Source: a virus
Reading direction: 5' to 3' (one strand)
IMG/VR virus record: IMGVR_UViG_3300033153_010120
Coordinates: 1-47,323 of that record
DNA: 47,323 bases
Positions 1 to 6,160 of this stretch are shown piece after piece. The notes below the pieces were generated by a model, which saw only the letters and a list, made by a program, of their open reading frames with translations, did not search any database and was not told the origin of the DNA. The position numbers and the translations under genes are program-made. Position 1 is the stretch's first letter; each line of letters opens with the position of its first letter.

Positions 1-100
1 TTGACTTCATCAAAGATTTTGGTTCTAATATTATTAATCATAATTTCTCCATTGTTTGATCACGAACTTCATCTCTGACTTTCCTCCCGACTTTATTCTT
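1..100. repeat. Terminal direct repeat, left copy
   Basis: These 100 bases are identical to 47224-47323, so the sequence closes into a circle of 47,223 bp. They lie inside the tetrad-repeat gene array: the gene that starts at position 41 on the minus strand and runs off the left end is the same gene as 47055-47264. The same 100 bases also occur at 42608-42707, so the overlap could reflect true circularity or permutation, or an assembly joined through a repeated cassette. Confidence 0.95.
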
Positions 101-355
101 GACATTCTCCCAGACTTCATCTCTGACTTTATCACAGACTTTATCATAGACTTCACCCCGGACTCTACCCTCGACTTTATCTAAAATTTTTTTCCGAACT
201 TCATCCCAAACTTTATCCCAGACTTTATTTCTGACTTTCTCTCTGATTTTATCTCTGACTTTTCTCTCAGTTTCATCCCAGACTTTATTCCCGACTTTAT
301 CATAGACTTCGTCACAGACTTTATCCCCGACTTTATCTCTAATATTATTAATCAT
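38..355 (-). CDS. Tetrad-repeat protein, longest copy (105 aa)
   Basis: The protein starts MINNIRDKV, has about 24 tetrapeptides of the form K-V-x-[D/N/E], and ends in the cap RDQTMEKL. Valine (sometimes isoleucine) and lysine recur every fourth residue, with an acidic or amide residue after the variable position, which is W, Y, R, C or G. The DNA period is 12 bp. The start overlaps the stop of the preceding cassette in ATGA, and the GGAG ribosome site lies inside that cassette's last codons. Its own last codons carry the ribosome site of the next cassette. A helix of period 4 would need a right-handed supercoil; the fold and function are unknown. The opposite strand is also open, but only this strand has ribosome sites and coupled starts. 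Confidence 0.75.
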   Translation of the reverse strand: MINNIRDKVGDKVCDEVYDKVGNKVWDETERKVRDKIREKVRNKVWDKVWDEVRKKILDKVEGRVRGEVYDKVCDKVRDEVWENVKNKVGRKVRDEVRDQTMEKL

Positions 356-513
356 AATTTCTCCATTGTTTGATCACGAATTTTATCCCAGACTTTATCC
401 ATAACTTCATTCCAGACTTTACCCCCGACTTTATCATAGACTTCATCCCAAACTTTATCCCAGACTTTACTCCAGACTTTATTCCTGACTTCGTCTCTAA
501 TATTATCAATCAT
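352..513 (-). CDS. Tetrad-repeat protein (53 aa)
   Basis: This short cassette starts MIDNIRDEV, carries about eleven K-V-x-[D/N] tetrads rich in Trp at the variable position, and ends IRDQTMEKL. Both ends overlap neighbours in ATGA (start shared with the stop of 510-740, stop with the start of 38-355), so the three are probably made by coupled translation from one mRNA. Function unknown. Confidence 0.7.
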   Translation of the reverse strand: MIDNIRDEVRNKVWSKVWDKVWDEVYDKVGGKVWNEVMDKVWDKIRDQTMEKL

Positions 514-740
514 AATTTCCCCATTGTTTGATCACGAACTTCATCTCTGACTTTCCTCCCGACTTTATTCTTGACTTCATTCCTGACTTTACCCCAGACT
601 TTATTTCTGACTTTACCCCAGACTTTATTCTCGGCTTTATCTAAAATTTTTCTCCAAACTTTATTCTCGACTTTATTTCTGACTTTATCATAGACTCTAT
701 CCTCGACTTTACCATAGACTTCATCTCTAATATTATCCAT
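510..740 (-). CDS. Tetrad-repeat protein, first of the arm (76 aa)
   Basis: It starts MDNIRDEVYGKV and ends RDQTMGKL, with about sixteen tetrads between. It is the first gene after the minus-strand promoter at 760-788 and has its own ribosome site (GGAGGAATAAAC before ATG). Within it, -GKVRNKVW- is repeated, so recent tandem duplication of 12-bp units is visible. It heads a cassette string that continues through the circle join to the DUF6745 gene. Confidence 0.75.
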   Translation of the reverse strand: MDNIRDEVYGKVEDRVYDKVRNKVENKVWRKILDKAENKVWGKVRNKVWGKVRNEVKNKVGRKVRDEVRDQTMGKL

Positions 741-759
741 GTTTATTCCTCCAAATTAC

Positions 760-788
760 AATATACCAGAATTTTTTTTATTTGTCAA
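760..788 (-). promoter_or_regulatory. Sigma-70 promoter with extended -10
   Basis: On the minus strand this reads TTGACA, a 17-base spacer ending in TGG, then TATATT. It is nearly identical to the promoter at 42010-42038 (two spacer differences). It lies just upstream of 510-740 and on a circular map would drive the string of tetrad-repeat genes and the DUF6745/transglycosylase region. Confidence 0.85.
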
Positions 789-1023
789 GCTTTTTTAATG
801 TAAAAAAATCAATATTATCGCTTAAAAATTTTTTAAATTGAGGTATTGTAACAGCGATTAATCCGTTGTCTAGACTATTTCTATACGTCCGTATAAATAT
901 AAAATCATTAGATTTATTCATCTTATATTTTGTATTTTTATCCTTTATATCTGTGCCGGAAACAATTGCCCCGGCCGCCATAGCTTTTAAGGCATTATCA
1001 ATTGTACTATTAAACAATGTCAT
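778..1023 (-). CDS. Hypothetical protein (81 aa)
   Basis: I do not recognise this protein. It begins MTLFNSTIDNALKAMAAGA, with an N-terminal helix and a compact alpha/beta-looking remainder. A ribosome site (AAAGGAG) lies a few bases before the ATG. It follows the zinc-finger gene 1039-1272, and its last codons overlap the promoter at 760-788, so this gene ends where the next transcription unit begins. Confidence 0.65.
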   Translation of the reverse strand: MTLFNSTIDNALKAMAAGAIVSGTDIKDKNTKYKMNKSNDFIFIRTYRNSLDNGLIAVTIPQFKKFLSDNIDFFTLKKLDK

Positions 1024-1038
1024 GATTTCTCCTTTGTT

Positions 1039-1272
1039 TTAATCTTCGTATCCAGTGCCCTTGCATTCAGGACATTTATCGACTATAAAATCAATACCTT
1101 GAGTTATGAAATACTCAATTCCCGAGCCGTCACAACGCGGACATTTCATTTTTTCAAGTACTAAGATTTCTTTTGTCAATTTATCTATTGTCATCATTTT
1201 GTTTTCAATCTCATCTTCAAGATCATCTATCCTTGATTCTAACTGCTTTATTTTTACATTCAAAGTCGTCAT
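1039..1272 (-). CDS. Coiled-coil protein with DnaJ-type zinc motif (77 aa)
   Basis: Residues 1-40 form a predicted coiled coil (KIKQLESRIDDLEDEIENK). The C-terminal part has two CxxCxGxG motifs (CPRCDGSG and CPECKGTG), the signature of DnaJ zinc fingers, with no J domain. Together the four cysteines would bind one zinc. The ATG follows GGAGGAGTT and overlaps the stop of 1269-1415. Small phage proteins of this kind may be adaptors that bind host factors; this role is inferred. Confidence 0.75.
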   Translation of the reverse strand: MTTLNVKIKQLESRIDDLEDEIENKMMTIDKLTKEILVLEKMKCPRCDGSGIEYFITQGIDFIVDKCPECKGTGYED

Positions 1273-1415
1273 AACTCCTCCAGCTGATCAATTATCCTTT
1301 GCGCCTGTGCTTTTGTCGTTGTTGACACGACCCGCTCATTATTTTTATCCAGCACAGTATATATGATTTGTTTTTTACCGTTAACCTCTTTTAATTGTTC
1401 AATTATTTTATACAT
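1269..1415 (-). CDS. Small hypothetical protein (48 aa)
   Basis: It starts MYKIIEQLKEVNGKKQ and ends with helix AQAQRIIDQLEEL. The layout looks like a beta-hairpin followed by a helix. The start follows GGAGAGATAAG, and the stop overlaps the ATG of 1039-1272, so the two genes are translationally coupled. Function unknown. Confidence 0.65.
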   Translation of the reverse strand: MYKIIEQLKEVNGKKQIIYTVLDKNNERVVSTTTKAQAQRIIDQLEEL

Positions 1416-1432
1416 CTTATCTCTCCTTTTAT

Positions 1433-1591
1433 TTATCTGCGTTCATAAGGTAGCCAAATTTTTAATATTTCTAAGAGGATAATATAATCATTGATTTTCA
1501 CTTTAATTTTATCATCATTAGGAGATCTCTTTGCATCTAGTCGTAACTCGTCTAATATTTTTTCATACTCTTTTATTTTTATCCAGCTCAA
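1433..1591 (-). CDS. Small hypothetical protein, probable TTG start (52 aa)
   Basis: The chosen TTG start follows a full AAAGGAG ribosome site, giving a mainly helical protein that ends KIWLPYERR. ATG codons further upstream (1621, 1648) lie inside the preceding gene in another frame and lack a comparable ribosome site. Overlap with 1563-1760 is then 29 bp. The start is uncertain and the function unknown. Confidence 0.5.
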   Translation of the reverse strand: MSWIKIKEYEKILDELRLDAKRSPNDDKIKVKINDYIILLEILKIWLPYERR

Positions 1592-1760
1592 GTATTTTTC
1601 TCCTTTCAGTTTTTCTTTCATCTTTTTTAAACAACAATATTGTTTCAAAATCTCTTAATTGTTGTATGTATAACAATGCTGTCTCTTGATCGTAAAAAAA
1701 TAATTTCTTTATTGTTTTATCTCCGCCTACACGATGCGTTAAATGTCTAACAATATACAT
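1563..1760 (-). CDS. Hypothetical basic protein (65 aa)
   Basis: It begins MYIVRHLTHRVGGDKTIKK and is rich in Lys and Arg, with a charged C-terminus. The ATG follows GAGGAATAG, where the TAG is the stop of 1761-1898, so the genes are tightly packed. The sequence looks like a short beta-sheet plus helix. I do not recognise it. Confidence 0.6.
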   Translation of the reverse strand: MYIVRHLTHRVGGDKTIKKLFFYDQETALLYIQQLRDFETILLFKKDERKTERRKILELDKNKRV

Positions 1761-1898
1761 CTATTCCTCCTCTTTAAATAAAGCTTTAGAATAGCTTTGT
1801 GCTGCCCGATTTGCAAGCAAAGATACATGTTGTGTATATAATATGATAAAGATCAAAGTTAACAATACAGCCAGATAAAAACAAATAGCATCTTTCAT
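1761..1898 (-). CDS. Small single-pass membrane protein (45 aa)
   Basis: It starts MKDAICFYLAVLLTLIFIIL, a clear transmembrane segment of about 18 hydrophobic residues, followed by a polar tail ending FKEEE. The ribosome site of the next gene lies in its last codons. Role unknown; candidates are a membrane anchor or a superinfection factor, with no direct evidence. Confidence 0.65.
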   Translation of the reverse strand: MKDAICFYLAVLLTLIFIILYTQHVSLLANRAAQSYSKALFKEEE

Positions 1899-2425
1899 AA
1901 ATTCTCCTCTTCTACAAATTCCCCACCTATCAATTTATAAAATGTATCCTCTTTTATTTTCTTTCCATCTATTTTTTCTGTTTTAACGCATACCGGGATG
2001 ATATTTTGTGCATCATTATTATATTCCCACTCTGCCAGTGTCATCCAATTGCCAATCTTACCCTTTGCAACAGACCCGCGTCCAATAGCCGCGATGACAG
2101 AGTATTTGCCGGTTGATTCATGTCTTGAACCATCTCCTGTACTTGCATGGCTTGCGCGGCTCCGGCTACTAATGTGGCTTGTTGAGTCTCCTGCACTAAC
2201 GTGACTTGCACGTACTCCACTACTTACATGACTTGCACAATATCCACTACTTACATGACTTGCACAATATCCGCTGCTCACATGCTCAGCATAGTCTCCC
2301 GTGCTTGCTTGACTGATAAAGTCTCCGCTACTAACATGCTTAGTATGATCTCCTGCACTTGCTTGACTGGCATAGTCTTTGTCGTCGGTGTGTCCGACAC
2401 AATGTCCGTCGCTTGCTTTTTGCAT
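1895..2425 (-). CDS. Nonapeptide-repeat, predicted beta-solenoid phage protein (176 aa)
   Basis: Residues about 20-105 are a run of nine-residue units like ASHVSSGYC (others: ISQASTGDY, STSHISSRS); two adjacent units are nearly identical at DNA level (27-bp period). A glycine-rich transition leads to the conserved tail GNWMTLAEWE and a short alpha/beta end. Proteins with Ser/Gly repeats of this length capped by a G-x-W-x-x-LAE(Y/W) motif recur in phages and prophages, and the repeats likely form a beta-solenoid. Function is not known to me. The ribosome site is GGAGTG upstream of ATG 2425. Confidence 0.75.
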   Translation of the reverse strand: MQKASDGHCVGHTDDKDYASQASAGDHTKHVSSGDFISQASTGDYAEHVSSGYCASHVSSGYCASHVSSGVRASHVSAGDSTSHISSRSRASHASTGDGSRHESTGKYSVIAAIGRGSVAKGKIGNWMTLAEWEYNNDAQNIIPVCVKTEKIDGKKIKEDTFYKLIGGEFVEEENL

Positions 2426-2444
2426 AACACACTCCTTTTTTTAA

Positions 2445-2546
2445 TTAAATTATATGTATAATATACCCTTTTGACACTAGCAAATTATAATACTTTAATG
2501 ATATACGCTTAATATATATCTGTTTACTTTTTATGATTTTATTCAT
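2445..2546 (-). CDS. Possible small peptide (33 aa)
   Basis: ATG at 2546 follows GAGGTGTACT inside the end of 2539-2652. The peptide is basic and aromatic (starts MNKIIKSKQIYIK). Coding status rests only on the ribosome site and gene packing. Confidence 0.3.
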   Translation of the reverse strand: MNKIIKSKQIYIKRISLKYYNLLVSKGYIIHII

Positions 2547-2652
2547 AGTACACCTCAATCGATTTACTATATACAAACTTTGCAGCTACGAGACTTTTGA
2601 TAGATCGCCGTCTTGCTGATCGCCTGAGTAACGTCTTGATAAATTTATACAT
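2539..2652 (-). CDS. Small arginine-rich peptide (37 aa)
   Basis: It starts MYKFIKTLLRRSARRRSIKS and is strongly basic. GAGGGGTTAAT precedes the ATG. Its first 19 coding bases (plus strand 2633-2651, inverted) match 4992-5010 at the start of a rightward gene exactly, so both peptides start MYKFIKT. It may bind nucleic acid, but this is only inferred from charge. Confidence 0.45.
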   Translation of the reverse strand: MYKFIKTLLRRSARRRSIKSLVAAKFVYSKSIEVYYE

Positions 2653-2664
2653 ATTAACCCCTCT

Positions 2665-3078
2665 TTATCCACAGATATAGTAACCATTATTAATAATGTC
2701 ATAAGTATAAGCGTCATGTTGTATAGCTTCAAATTTACTTACTTGTTTAAACGTGCCTAGCCCTAATTTATTTGAATTTTTAAGATAATATAATGTAGCA
2801 CGTCTACGCTCATCGACAAACAAGATACTTTCTTGATTAAATTTTTTTGCAATTGATAAGATATCTGCTTTATCAGAGTCATTTCTGAACTGGCAGTAAA
2901 AACTATCCTCCTCGCGCTGTTTATATTGTCCACGCACAATTTTAAAGGGGATATGCAGTTGAGCTAGTTTGCCGGCAATATCATGAGTATTGATACAATT
3001 TGTGCTAATATCGCAGTCTGATTGATACACACTAAAGATGATAAAAGGTTTATGTTTTACTTGTTCTAATTCTCTCAT
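2665..3078 (-). CDS. Hypothetical protein, DUF3293-like pattern (137 aa)
   Basis: The order of motifs (N-terminal FIIFSVYQSD, internal helix HDIAGKLAQL, then KIVRGQYKQREEDSF, then AKKFNQESILFVDERRRATL) resembles small phage and bacterial proteins of the DUF3293 type (an E-x-SF segment and a later FxQxS/A-L strand). This is a pattern match by eye. It is the first gene after the minus-strand promoter at 3125-3153, with AGGAGGTGTG before the ATG. Its function is not known. Confidence 0.6.
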   Translation of the reverse strand: MRELEQVKHKPFIIFSVYQSDCDISTNCINTHDIAGKLAQLHIPFKIVRGQYKQREEDSFYCQFRNDSDKADILSIAKKFNQESILFVDERRRATLYYLKNSNKLGLGTFKQVSKFEAIQHDAYTYDIINNGYYICG

Positions 3079-3124
3079 AACACACCTCCTAAAAAATTAA
3101 TATTTAGTAACCCCTCTGATTATT

Positions 3125-3153
3125 AATATAGCACAACGTATACAATAAGTCAA
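3125..3153 (-). promoter_or_regulatory. Sigma-70 promoter for the left arm
   Basis: The minus strand reads TTGACT, a 17-base spacer ending TGC (extended -10), then TATATT. It sits about 47 bases upstream of ATG 3078 and probably drives the genes from 3078 down to 778. Confidence 0.8.
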
Positions 3154-3230
3154 TCTTTTTTTTACTTAATTTAAAAATATATCAGTGCAATAAATATACC
3201 ATAAGATAACATATTGATTTAATTATTACT

Positions 3231-3246
3231 TTAAGATATATCTTAA
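3231..3246. repeat. 16-bp perfect palindrome
   Basis: TTAAGATATATCTTAA is self-complementary. With the palindrome at 3293-3309 it lies about 80-180 bases upstream of the leftward promoter at 3125-3153. It could be an operator for a dimeric regulator, or part of an origin. Confidence 0.6.
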
Positions 3247-3292
3247 AATTAATATGTCAATAGTTTATACACTGTTTACTATATTATTAAAT

Positions 3293-3309
3293 GATAACAT
3301 AATGTTATC
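3293..3309. repeat. 17-bp palindrome
   Basis: GATAACATAATGTTATC has eight-base arms around a central A. The half-site GTAACA/TGTTAC of the stem-loop at 3955-3984 is similar (ATAACA/TGTTAT here), so one protein might recognise both. Confidence 0.6.
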
Positions 3310-3355
3310 TAGTTGTATATGATTTTATCATGTACATAATATGTACAGATTAATA

Positions 3356-3389
<34 letters not shown>

Positions 3390-3427
3390 GGATAGAGCGT
3401 TCTGACTGAGTGAGTTTGGCATGTTTA

Positions 3428-3533
3428 GAGACAACAGAGGATGACAGAAGGATTACAGAGGGGACGACAAGAGGGACAACAAGAGGACTACCGAGGGACA
3501 ACAAGAGGGACAACAAGAGGACGACAAGAGGAC
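3428..3533 (+). repeat. GA-rich repeat with 12-bp units
   Basis: About eight degenerate units of the type GAGGGACAACAA, with the plus strand almost free of T. A 60-codon frame crosses it (from 3441), but it lacks a ribosome site and its protein is only the translated repeat, so it is treated as non-coding. It shares a 12-bp period, but not the sequence, with the tetrad-repeat genes. Confidence 0.75.
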
Positions 3534-3585
3534 GTGTGTATAAACACAAATAAAAACACCCACTTACAGACAATGACCATACATA

Positions 3586-3635
3586 TATGGCAACGTATGG
3601 CAATGTATGGTAATGTATGGTAATGTATGGCAACG
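3586..3635 (+). repeat. Five 10-bp iterons
   Basis: Five contiguous units: TATGGCAACG, TATGGCAATG, TATGGTAATG, TATGGTAATG, TATGGCAACG. The outer units are identical, so the array is roughly symmetrical in composition. A 10-bp period places each unit on the same face of the helix, as in initiator- or repressor-binding arrays. Confidence 0.8.
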
Positions 3636-3954
3636 CCAATCACAGACGTGGGGGGTGGGGGTTGAAATAGTGTAGGATAATAAAGGGTTAGTACACAGAC
3701 GCACCATAAGGTGAAATTTTTAACACCCCCTTTTTTAAGTATGATTTAGACCGTGATCATAATATTATATTGATCAGTTATATGAACGCATAGTCTTATA
3801 AATAGGATTATCGTATAAATAAACCCTTAATTATAGCATGAGTAGTCAGTGAGTAGTCGGCGCGGAATAAATCTTAACCCTGGCAGAACTTTAATATACT
3901 TATGACATGCCGGCTAAGAATGTATTATATAATAGACATTGTATCAATATATTC

Positions 3955-3984
3955 GATTTAGTAACACATAAATGTTACTAAATC
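3955..3984. repeat. 12-bp stem-loop
   Basis: GATTTAGTAACA and TGTTACTAAATC are perfect inverted repeats around a 6-base loop (CATAAA). No T-run follows on either strand, so it is not a standard terminator. It could be an operator or an origin hairpin. Confidence 0.75.
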
Positions 3985-4217
3985 ATTGATATACCTGATA
4001 TAAATATATTAAGATATGTATTATCCCGGCAATGTTTGAATTAATATGTCAATGTAATTAGACTACGACCGGTTTGCACCAAGAAGTATTCGTTAACAAT
4101 GTGATTTTTGGTTTTGTCAAGAAGTTATCTTGTTTAATTAAAAATTTTTTTTATATGGGAAAAAAATTTTAAGATGTCTAAACTTTGTTTTCTGTCCCTC
4201 ATGTTGTTTATACTTCT

Positions 4218-4246
4218 ATTATACCATATTTTTACAAAAAAGTCAA
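4218..4246 (-). promoter_or_regulatory. Leftward promoter firing into the non-coding region
   Basis: The minus strand reads TTGACT, a 17-base spacer ending TGG, then TATAAT. The next credible minus-strand gene starts 1.1 kb further on, at 3078. The product may be a long leader, an untranslated RNA or a replication primer crossing the iterons. Confidence 0.75.
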
Positions 4247-4291
4247 GATATTTCTTCAATTATTTTTATTTTAATTTATTTTATTTTTTTC

Positions 4292-4320
4292 TTGACAAAG
4301 ATATCTGGTTATGCTATAGT
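4292..4320 (+). promoter_or_regulatory. Rightward early promoter
   Basis: TTGACA, a 17-base spacer ending TGC, then TATAGT. It is divergent from the 4218-4246 promoter, with -35 boxes about 45 bases apart, and directs transcription into the metallophosphoesterase and the downstream DNA-metabolism genes. Confidence 0.85.
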
Positions 4321-4339
4321 GTATATAAGGAGATAAAAT

Positions 4340-4360
4340 ATGAATATAATTAGGAGGTAA
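4340..4360 (+). CDS. Possible leader peptide MNIIRR
   Basis: A 24-bp tandem duplication has copied the ribosome site and first codons of the next gene, creating a six-codon frame (MNIIRR) whose own GGAG site lies at about 4329. Its last codons (AGG AGG) are the ribosome site of the metallophosphoesterase at 4364. Translation is plausible but unproven; it may tune or couple initiation. Confidence 0.4.
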   Translation: MNIIRR

Positions 4361-4363
4361 AAT

Positions 4364-4978
4364 ATGAATATAATTAGAAGAAACATATATCTTACATCTG
4401 ATTGGCATCTTAGACATGAAAATATAATAAAATATTGTAATAGGCCTTTTGTAAATTGTGATGAGATGGAGCGAATAATTATAAGAAATTATAGATGTTG
4501 TGTAAGAGATATTGATGTTGTTTTTTTCCTGGGTGATATAGGGTTATATGATTTTAAACATGTTAAAGAAATTATAAGTAGTTTACCGGGGAAAAAGATA
4601 TTGATCAGGGGTAATCATGATAAGTGGGGAGATACATCTTATTATAATGCTGGATTTGATGTGGTGTTGCAAAGTGCTAGTATGAAAGTTGGTAAGAATA
4701 TTATAACTTTAGGACATTATCCGAGAAGAACTTTATCTGAATTTATAAGACTTATGATATTATATTGGAAAGATCCTAATAAGAGGGCTAAATCTTTTAA
4801 ACACAAATGGGGAAGGTTCCTGCGAGAATGGAAGAAACATGAGCGGCCTGTTGGCAGTCAGTTACACTTATGTGGGCATGTCCATGAGAAATGGAAGGTG
4901 AATGGGAACAACATAAATATTGGTGTGGATGTGTGGGATTTTAAACCTGTTAATTTAAACGATCTTATTAATTTATAA
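4364..4978 (+). CDS. Calcineurin-like metallophosphoesterase (204 aa)
   Basis: All motifs of the calcineurin-like phosphoesterase fold are present: D13-x-H15 (SDWH), GDIG at 57-60, GNHD at 83-86, GH at 117-118 and GHVH at 171-174, which bind two metals. The enzyme likely hydrolyses a phosphomonoester or phosphodiester, such as a nucleotide or RNA end; the substrate is not predictable. Length fits small phage members. The ATG follows AGGAGG and starts with the same six residues (MNIIRR) as the leader peptide. It is first in the rightward early cluster. Confidence 0.92.
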   Translation: MNIIRRNIYLTSDWHLRHENIIKYCNRPFVNCDEMERIIIRNYRCCVRDIDVVFFLGDIGLYDFKHVKEIISSLPGKKILIRGNHDKWGDTSYYNAGFDVVLQSASMKVGKNIITLGHYPRRTLSEFIRLMILYWKDPNKRAKSFKHKWGRFLREWKKHERPVGSQLHLCGHVHEKWKVNGNNINIGVDVWDFKPVNLNDLINL

Positions 4979-4990
4979 AGGAGGAGCATA

Positions 4991-5164
4991 GTGTATAAAT
5001 TTATCAAGACACCGGACCCGGATAATCATTTTGAATGTGCATCTGTAGAAATGGAAGTAAATACTGTAGATTTACATGTTCTTTTAGAAGAATTTCAAGG
5101 CTTTCTAACCGCCTGTGGATTTCGGATTAACGGAGAAATAGATATAGTAAAGGAGGATAAATGA
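4991..5164 (+). CDS. Small hypothetical protein, GTG start (57 aa)
   Basis: GTG at 4991 follows AAAGGAGGAGCATA, giving MYKFIKTPDPDNHFECAS, an alpha/beta protein with a conserved-looking centre (DLHVLLEEFQGFLTACGF). Such short proteins with an L-x-x-LLEEFxxFLxACGF helix are common in phages; function unknown. It overlaps the next gene by 4 bases (ATGA). Confidence 0.7.
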   Translation: MYKFIKTPDPDNHFECASVEMEVNTVDLHVLLEEFQGFLTACGFRINGEIDIVKEDK

Positions 5165-5337
5165 AGAATAAAGTTATAAAAATTCTTAGAAGATTAAGAC
5201 AAAATAATGATATTGTTGAGGATTATAATTTTCCGGAAGAACAGAGGAAGAGAATTAAACAAATGGAAGAATTAGAGATTGATTCATTTAATTATGCTCT
5301 GGAAATAGCTGAAAAAATTATTGATAAAGAAATTTGA
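5161..5337 (+). CDS. Small charged helical protein (58 aa)
   Basis: It starts MKNKVIKILRRLRQ and is basic at the N-terminus and acidic at the C-terminus, probably two helices. The ATG follows AAAGGAGGATAA in the end of 4991-5164 and overlaps its stop. Function unknown. Confidence 0.65.
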   Translation: MKNKVIKILRRLRQNNDIVEDYNFPEEQRKRIKQMEELEIDSFNYALEIAEKIIDKEI

Positions 5338-5345
5338 GGGAAAGT

Positions 5346-6062
5346 ATGGATAAATTTAAACTTAAAGAAAAGGTTATCTCTAAAATGGGCATGTATGGTT
5401 TATGCGAACCAGGCTCTGATAATCCAATTCTTTTTACAGCGGAGTTTTATCATATTTGTAAGAAATTAAAAATGTTTGATAAAGATGATTCTGACAGACT
5501 TGATAAGGCCTTATTGTTTTTGACAGAAAGCCCGGGCCTATTTAATAGAAGACCAAAATTGAACACACGAAAAGAAGACCATGATAATTATGTTGGGATC
5601 GTTTCTTGTTCTGTATTGTCGAAGTATGCCCGAAAATGTCTTGAAAATATCTTGTGGTATGGTGAGCATAACTTCTATTCATACGATAATACTCGTGTAA
5701 ATACATATAGTTTTGATTGCCAAAGGCAAGGTTTTGACATATTTCTTTATAAAGTTGCTGCCGGCCATTCTCCGTGGCATTGGTTTGGGATTAATTATCT
5801 GTGGTTCATAGGCAAAATCTTTTTTGAGTTTAAATTCAAAGGAAAAGAATTTGAACACACTTCATCTCATTTACTTAGCTGGCTTCGATTCTTAACTATA
5901 GGTGATAATAAGTGGGTGAAACCTATCAAGAATTATTGGATTAAAAAAATGAAGAAAAAGTATGGGGAGAAATGGCTTTTGACTATATTTAGGATATATT
6001 TTGGGGTATATAGTGAATTATCTGAATTAATTGAATGGCTTAACCCAGAGGATTATGTATGA
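5346..6062 (+). CDS. Hypothetical protein (238 aa)
   Basis: The ATG at 5346 follows GAGGG; an in-frame TTG at 5334 has no ribosome site and was not chosen. The protein is rich in aromatic residues, with segments SDNPILFTAEFYHI, DHDNYVGIVSCSVLSKYA and HSPWHWFGINYLWFIGKIFF; the last is hydrophobic enough to contact a membrane or form a buried core. I cannot assign a family. Its placement among early metabolism genes suggests an enzyme, perhaps a helical-barrel hydrolase, with low confidence. It overlaps 6059-6160 by 4 bases. Confidence 0.7.
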   Translation: MDKFKLKEKVISKMGMYGLCEPGSDNPILFTAEFYHICKKLKMFDKDDSDRLDKALLFLTESPGLFNRRPKLNTRKEDHDNYVGIVSCSVLSKYARKCLENILWYGEHNFYSYDNTRVNTYSFDCQRQGFDIFLYKVAAGHSPWHWFGINYLWFIGKIFFEFKFKGKEFEHTSSHLLSWLRFLTIGDNKWVKPIKNYWIKKMKKKYGEKWLLTIFRIYFGVYSELSELIEWLNPEDYV

Positions 6063-6160
6063 GTCAAAATTCGCAAAAAAAGAAAGCATCTTCTCGTAAG
6101 TATGCTAATAGTAATAAAGGTCAGGAAAAAAAAATAAGAAATGGACGGAACATAATTTGA
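6059..6160 (+). CDS. N-terminal fragment of the endonuclease VII fusion, or small basic ORF (33 aa)
   Basis: From ATG 6059 the frame encodes MSQNSQKKKASSRKYANSNK and stops at 6158-6160. Endonuclease VII-family phage proteins usually have a basic N-terminal stretch of this kind before the first zinc cysteines. The next gene has no good start; its frame is open upstream back to 6118 across the A9 tract at 6126-6134. A -1 shift there would join the two into one protein reading -GQEKKNKKWTEHNLKKV-. This could be programmed slippage or one missing A in the assembly. Confidence 0.5.
   Translation: MSQNSQKKKASSRKYANSNKGQEKKIRNGRNII

Noticed and set aside
1106-1366. Plus-strand 86-codon frame opposite the zinc-finger genes
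   Set aside because: It is antisense to genes with good ribosome sites and protein motifs.
3428-3635. CRISPR array
   Set aside because: Units are 10-12 bp, contiguous and without unique spacers; no cas genes.
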